From: Mesorhizobium silamurunense
Lineage (GTDB): Bacteria; Pseudomonadota; Alphaproteobacteria; Rhizobiales; Rhizobiaceae
Direction: 5' to 3'
NCBI RefSeq assembly: GCF_014843825.1
Contig: NZ_JHQR01000063.1
Coordinates: forward strand, 25,913 to 89,912
Length of the DNA: 64,000 nt
In this document: piece after piece, positions 61,162 to 64,000 of the stretch
Numbering within the stretch: the stretch's first letter is position 1
Layout of the letters: the number at the start of each line of letters is the position of its first letter
The notes under the pieces: model-generated
Databases searched by the model: none
What the model was told of the DNA's origin: nothing
The model's input: the letters and a program-made list of their open reading frames with translations, nothing else
Made by a program: the position numbers and the translations under genes

Positions 61162-62277
61162 TCAACCGCCGAGCCGGTCCAGCGACACCTCGATCGCCTG
61201 CCAGAGCTCCTCCACCGGTTCGCAGCCGACCGAAAGGCGCACGAAGCCGGGCGGCACCGCATCGCCGCGCTTCGAGCGTCGCTCGGCCGAACTGTGCACG
61301 CCGCCAAAGGAAGTTGTCGATTCCAACAGCGCGCAATTGTCGATGAAAGCCTCGGCCTTCTCTTCCGACGCCAGTTCGAACGAGATGAGGAAGCCGAAGC
61401 GCTCCATCTGGGCGCGCGCCAGATTATGCGAAGCATCGCCCTCGAGCCCGGGAAAGCGCAGGCCGCTCACCGCGCGATGTCGCTTGAGACGACGGGCGAT
61501 CGCTTCGGCCGAAGAGCACATGCGATCGAAACGCACCTCCAGCGTCTCGAGGCCGCGATGGACGAGCCAGGCCTCGAACGGCCCGGGGATCCCGCCTGCC
61601 GTCTCGCGCCAGTCCCTGACCTTGGCGACAATATCCGGATTGCGGCTGGCGACATGGCCGAACAGCACATCCGAGTGCCCATTGATCGCCTTGGTATCGG
61701 CCGACACCACGACATCGGCGCCGAGGTCGAGCGGGCGCTGGCCGAAGGGCGTCATCGTCGTGTTGTCGACGACGAGGATCGCGCCTTGCTCGTGCACGGC
61801 CTTGGCGACGGCGGCGATGTCGCAGATGTCCAGCCTCGGGTTGGACGGGGTCTCGGCGAACACCAGCCGGTAGCCGGCAAAACCGCCATCGAGCATGCTC
61901 GATGTGGGCCTCACGTCATAGGTGACGCCGAGCGGCTTCAGGAAACGCTCCGCCAGCGCACGTGTCGTATGGTAGCCGTCCGAGGGCAAGAGAATGCGGT
62001 CGCCCGATTTGACGAGCGAAAAAAACGACGCCGAAATCGCTGCCATTCCCGACGGAAAGGCAACGCATTGCGCATCCTCCAGATGGCCAAGCGCATGCTC
62101 GACGGCGTGCCACGTCGGATTGCTGAAACGGCCGTATTGATCGAAGCCCGTCGCGTCGCCCGGCGAATGAAAGATCGAGGCCATTGTCAGCGGCAAGGGG
62201 ATGGGATCGCCCTTGGCGAAATCGCCACTGCGCAGATGGGCAAGTGTCGCGGCGCGTGACTTCGCGGTTTCGGCCAT
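61162..62277 (-). CDS. Trans-sulfuration enzyme, cystathionine gamma-lyase/synthase type
   Basis: 371 residues of the Cys/Met PLP family: GRFSNPTWHAVEHALGHLED, CVAFPSGMAAISASFFSLVK, FAETPSNPRLDICDI, and the PLP lysine in VVSADTKAINGHSDVLFG (the usual Tyr after Lys is Ala). It differs from the enzyme at 23550 in lacking the insertion. Cystathionine gamma-lyase is the likeliest annotation; the exact reaction is undetermined. Convergent with parE. Confidence 0.87.
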   Translation of the reverse strand: MAETAKSRAATLAHLRSGDFAKGDPIPLPLTMASIFHSPGDATGFDQYGRFSNPTWHAVEHALGHLEDAQCVAFPSGMAAISASFFSLVKSGDRILLPSDGYHTTRALAERFLKPLGVTYDVRPTSSMLDGGFAGYRLVFAETPSNPRLDICDIAAVAKAVHEQGAILVVDNTTMTPFGQRPLDLGADVVVSADTKAINGHSDVLFGHVASRNPDIVAKVRDWRETAGGIPGPFEAWLVHRGLETLEVRFDRMCSSAEAIARRLKRHRAVSGLRFPGLEGDASHNLARAQMERFGFLISFELASEEKAEAFIDNCALLESTTSFGGVHSSAERRSKRGDAVPPGFVRLSVGCEPVEELWQAIEVSLDRLGG

Positions 62278-62464
62278 GGGCTCATTCCTCGCTGAACAGA
62301 GGCTCGACGCTAGGCGCGCCGAAGGCTCGCAGCAAGCCGCGTCCTTTTGGGCCAGACGGTTCTAAACGGTTCGTTAGGCTTAATGGACGATAAAGACGAG
62401 ACGTGCCGTCAGTCTGCTCTTCCTGGTTGTGGCATGCGCGTTTGTGATGCCTCTTCCCGTTGAC

Positions 62465-62489
62465 GCCCATAGTGCCCCATGATATCCCA
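62465..62489 (-). promoter_or_regulatory. MraZ box upstream of mraZ
   Basis: On the reverse strand: TGGGA-N5-TGGGG-N5-TGGGC, three TGGGN units on an exact 10-bp period, as reported for MraZ operators. A degenerate fourth unit (CGGGA) lies one period further. A TTGACG -35 overlaps its left end. It is 186 bp before mraZ. The rest of the 62278-62674 gap shows no gene. Confidence 0.7.
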
Positions 62490-62674
62490 TTCACATCATC
62501 AAGCCTTCGTTCCGCGTCAGGGTGAAGCGTACGCCAATCGGGCAGTCGCGGCGGCTGCGCGTTTGCCGGTTTTCGCCTTGGTGAATGAAGCGATTTGTCG
62601 CGAGGCGACGCACGACGGCGGCGCGGAGAAAAACATGGGAAGGGGTGCAGCGGCGACAGCGGCTGTAACGCGTA

Positions 62675-63133
62675 GTGGACCGATTTCTGTCAAGCGCAGT
62701 GAACAGGATCGATGCGAAGGGGCGGGTGTCCGTTCCGGCGCACTTCCGCGCGGTCGTGCAGAAACGTGGCTATGCGGAGCTCTATGCGCTACGCTGCCTC
62801 GACCTTCCGGCGATGGACGTCGGCGGGCTCGACCTGCTCGACCGCTACGAGCAGCGGATCGCGCTGGAGGATCCCTTCCTGCAGACGGCGGACGACATGT
62901 CCTTCTTCTGCCATGGCGACGGGACGTTCCTGAAACTGGACCAGGACGGCCGCATCACGATGACCGATTTCATCCGCGAGCACACGGGCATCTCGAACGA
63001 GGTGGCCTTTGTCGGCCGCGGCAATTTCTTTCAGGTCTGGGAACCGGGCCGGCTTGCCGCCTACGGGGCGCAGGCGCGGGCCAGGCTTTTGCAGCTTCGG
63101 CAGGGGACGAAGCCCGGGGAGCGACCGGAATGA
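62675..63133 (+). CDS. mraZ: Division/cell-wall cluster transcriptional regulator MraZ
   Basis: 152 residues with two AbrB-like/MraZ domains: [25 protein letters not shown] (DxKGRxxxP motif) and [19 protein letters not shown] (DxxGRxxL-type motif). GTG 62675 start; an in-frame TAA six bases upstream rules out any longer form. No clear ribosome site. First gene of the dcw cluster; it overlaps rsmH by 4 bp (ATGA at 63130). MraZ represses its own operon. Confidence 0.93.
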   Translation: MDRFLSSAVNRIDAKGRVSVPAHFRAVVQKRGYAELYALRCLDLPAMDVGGLDLLDRYEQRIALEDPFLQTADDMSFFCHGDGTFLKLDQDGRITMTDFIREHTGISNEVAFVGRGNFFQVWEPGRLAAYGAQARARLLQLRQGTKPGERPE

Positions 63134-64000
63134 TGGCTGGCCACGGCGATGATCCTCACGCCGTTGGCGGACTGGTCCGTCACATTCCGGTCCTCCTTGG
63201 CGAAGTGCTGGGGGCGCTTGAACCCAAGCCGGGCGAGACGATCGTCGACGGGACGTTCGGCGCCGGCGGCTACACCGGTGCCGTCCTCGAGCGCGGCGCT
63301 TCGGTCGTGGCGATCGACCGCGACCCGGATGCGATCGCCGCGGGCAGGGCTCTGGAACGGCAGGCCGGCGGCAGGCTGAAGCTCGTTGAGGCGCCGTTCT
63401 CGACGCTGGACGAGCATGTCGGGGGCGCCGATGGCGTCGTGCTCGACATCGGCGTTTCTTCCATGCAGCTCGACCAGGCCGAGCGCGGCTTTTCCTTTCG
63501 CGCCGACGGGCCGCTCGACATGCGCATGGCGCAAGCGGGCCTGAGCGCCGCCGATGTCGTCAACACCTTCAAGGCGGGCGACCTTGCCCGCATCTTCGGC
63601 TTTCTCGGCGAAGAGCGGCATGCCGGCCGCATCGCCCGCATGATAGAGGCCCGGCGCCAGAAACGGCCCTTCGAGCGCACGCTCGATCTGGCCGACGCCA
63701 TCGCCACCCATATAGGCCGCGCGCCGAAGGACAAGATCCATCCGGCCACCCGCGTCTTCCAGGCGCTGCGCATCTTCGTCAACGACGAGCTCGGCGAACT
63801 GGCGGGCGCGCTGTTCGCCGCCGAGCGGGTGCTCAAGCCCGGCGGTAGGCTCGCCGTCGTGACCTTTCATTCGCTGGAAGACCGCATCGTCAAGCGCTTC
63901 ATCGCCGATCGCGCCGATGCGGCATCGGGCTCGCGCCACATGCCCGACGCGCCGGCCCGGCTGGCGACCTTCCGCAAATCCGGCGGCGGGGTGACGCCGG
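63130..64000 (+). CDS. rsmH: 16S rRNA (cytosine1402-N4)-methyltransferase RsmH, 3' truncated by window
   Basis: About 290 codons are in the window, and the frame is open at the end. [39 protein letters not shown] (SAM site), [52 protein letters not shown] and [14 protein letters not shown] are hallmark RsmH motifs. It methylates C1402 of 16S rRNA. Start inside the mraZ stop (ATGATG), second gene of the dcw cluster; the next genes (ftsL, ftsI) should follow outside. Confidence 0.95.
   Translation, partial: MMAGHGDDPHAVGGLVRHIPVLLGEVLGALEPKPGETIVDGTFGAGGYTGAVLERGASVVAIDRDPDAIAAGRALERQAGGRLKLVEAPFSTLDEHVGGADGVVLDIGVSSMQLDQAERGFSFRADGPLDMRMAQAGLSAADVVNTFKAGDLARIFGFLGEERHAGRIARMIEARRQKRPFERTLDLADAIATHIGRAPKDKIHPATRVFQALRIFVNDELGELAGALFAAERVLKPGGRLAVVTFHSLEDRIVKRFIADRADAASGSRHMPDAPARLATFRKSGGGVTP

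Overview
The window looks like chromosomal DNA of a high-GC alphaproteobacterium of the order Rhizobiales, most likely Mesorhizobium or a close relative. This is inferred from recognisable rhizobial gene neighbourhoods (preT-preA with rutR and a dihydropyrimidinase locus, btaA-btaB, an ArsR-methyltransferase fusion before metF, mraZ-rsmH), from RIME-like two-palindrome intergenic repeats, and from repeat-associated DUF559 genes. I see no rRNA, tRNA, CRISPR array, prophage or classical insertion sequence. One structured RNA (RNase P RNA) is clear.

Layout. 1-4.5 kb: the end of an FAD oxidoreductase/GcvT protein, a DoxX protein, a secreted protein, a double-VOC protein and a chaC gene broken by an amber codon. 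4.5-22.8 kb: a reductive pyrimidine-degradation locus. PreT-PreA (dihydropyrimidine dehydrogenase), HydA (dihydropyrimidinase), a carbamoyl-beta-alanine hydrolase and an omega-aminotransferase together would take uracil/thymine to the beta-amino acid and on to the semialdehyde. RutR sits divergently, RutR-like operators precede both operons, and a four-gene NMT1/THI5-type ABC importer follows. A 4.7-kb block of redox and SDR genes separates preTA from rutR. Two DUF559 (Vsr-like) nuclease genes lie inside the catabolic operon, each accompanied by its own class of GC-rich hairpin repeat. This is the most unusual structure in the window.

23-43 kb: Lrp with a methionine gamma-lyase-like enzyme; a CHRD protein; a TPP enzyme coupled to a CoA-transferase; a lipase-like hydrolase; RNase T2; a diguanylate cyclase; ettA; a RelBE-like module overlapping tam; a FabH-like synthase; an ICMT-like methylase; a tautomerase/TetR pair; MOSC; a class IV transaminase; DUF2293-trmO; and the ArsR-methyltransferase/metF pair, followed by a 28-residue membrane-peptide gene missed by ordinary length cut-offs. 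43-57 kb: an EamA exporter, an ornithine decarboxylase-like enzyme, an SDR/LysR pair with a clear LysR box, two cell-wall hydrolases, a serine hydrolase, btaBA (betaine lipid synthesis) behind a perfect Pho box, and a fused 5-oxoprolinase. 57-64 kb: a small lipoprotein, a TerB-J-domain protein coupled to an amidase, a lytic transglycosylase, rnpB, a ParDE module with a perfect operator palindrome, a trans-sulfuration enzyme, and the start of the division/cell-wall cluster (mraZ, rsmH, the latter cut by the window end).

Recurring features are 4-bp ATGA overlaps between co-oriented genes, dispersed RIME-like repeats, and convergent gene ends whose terminator hairpins contain the stop codons. 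All functional names are from reading protein motifs by eye. No database search was run.
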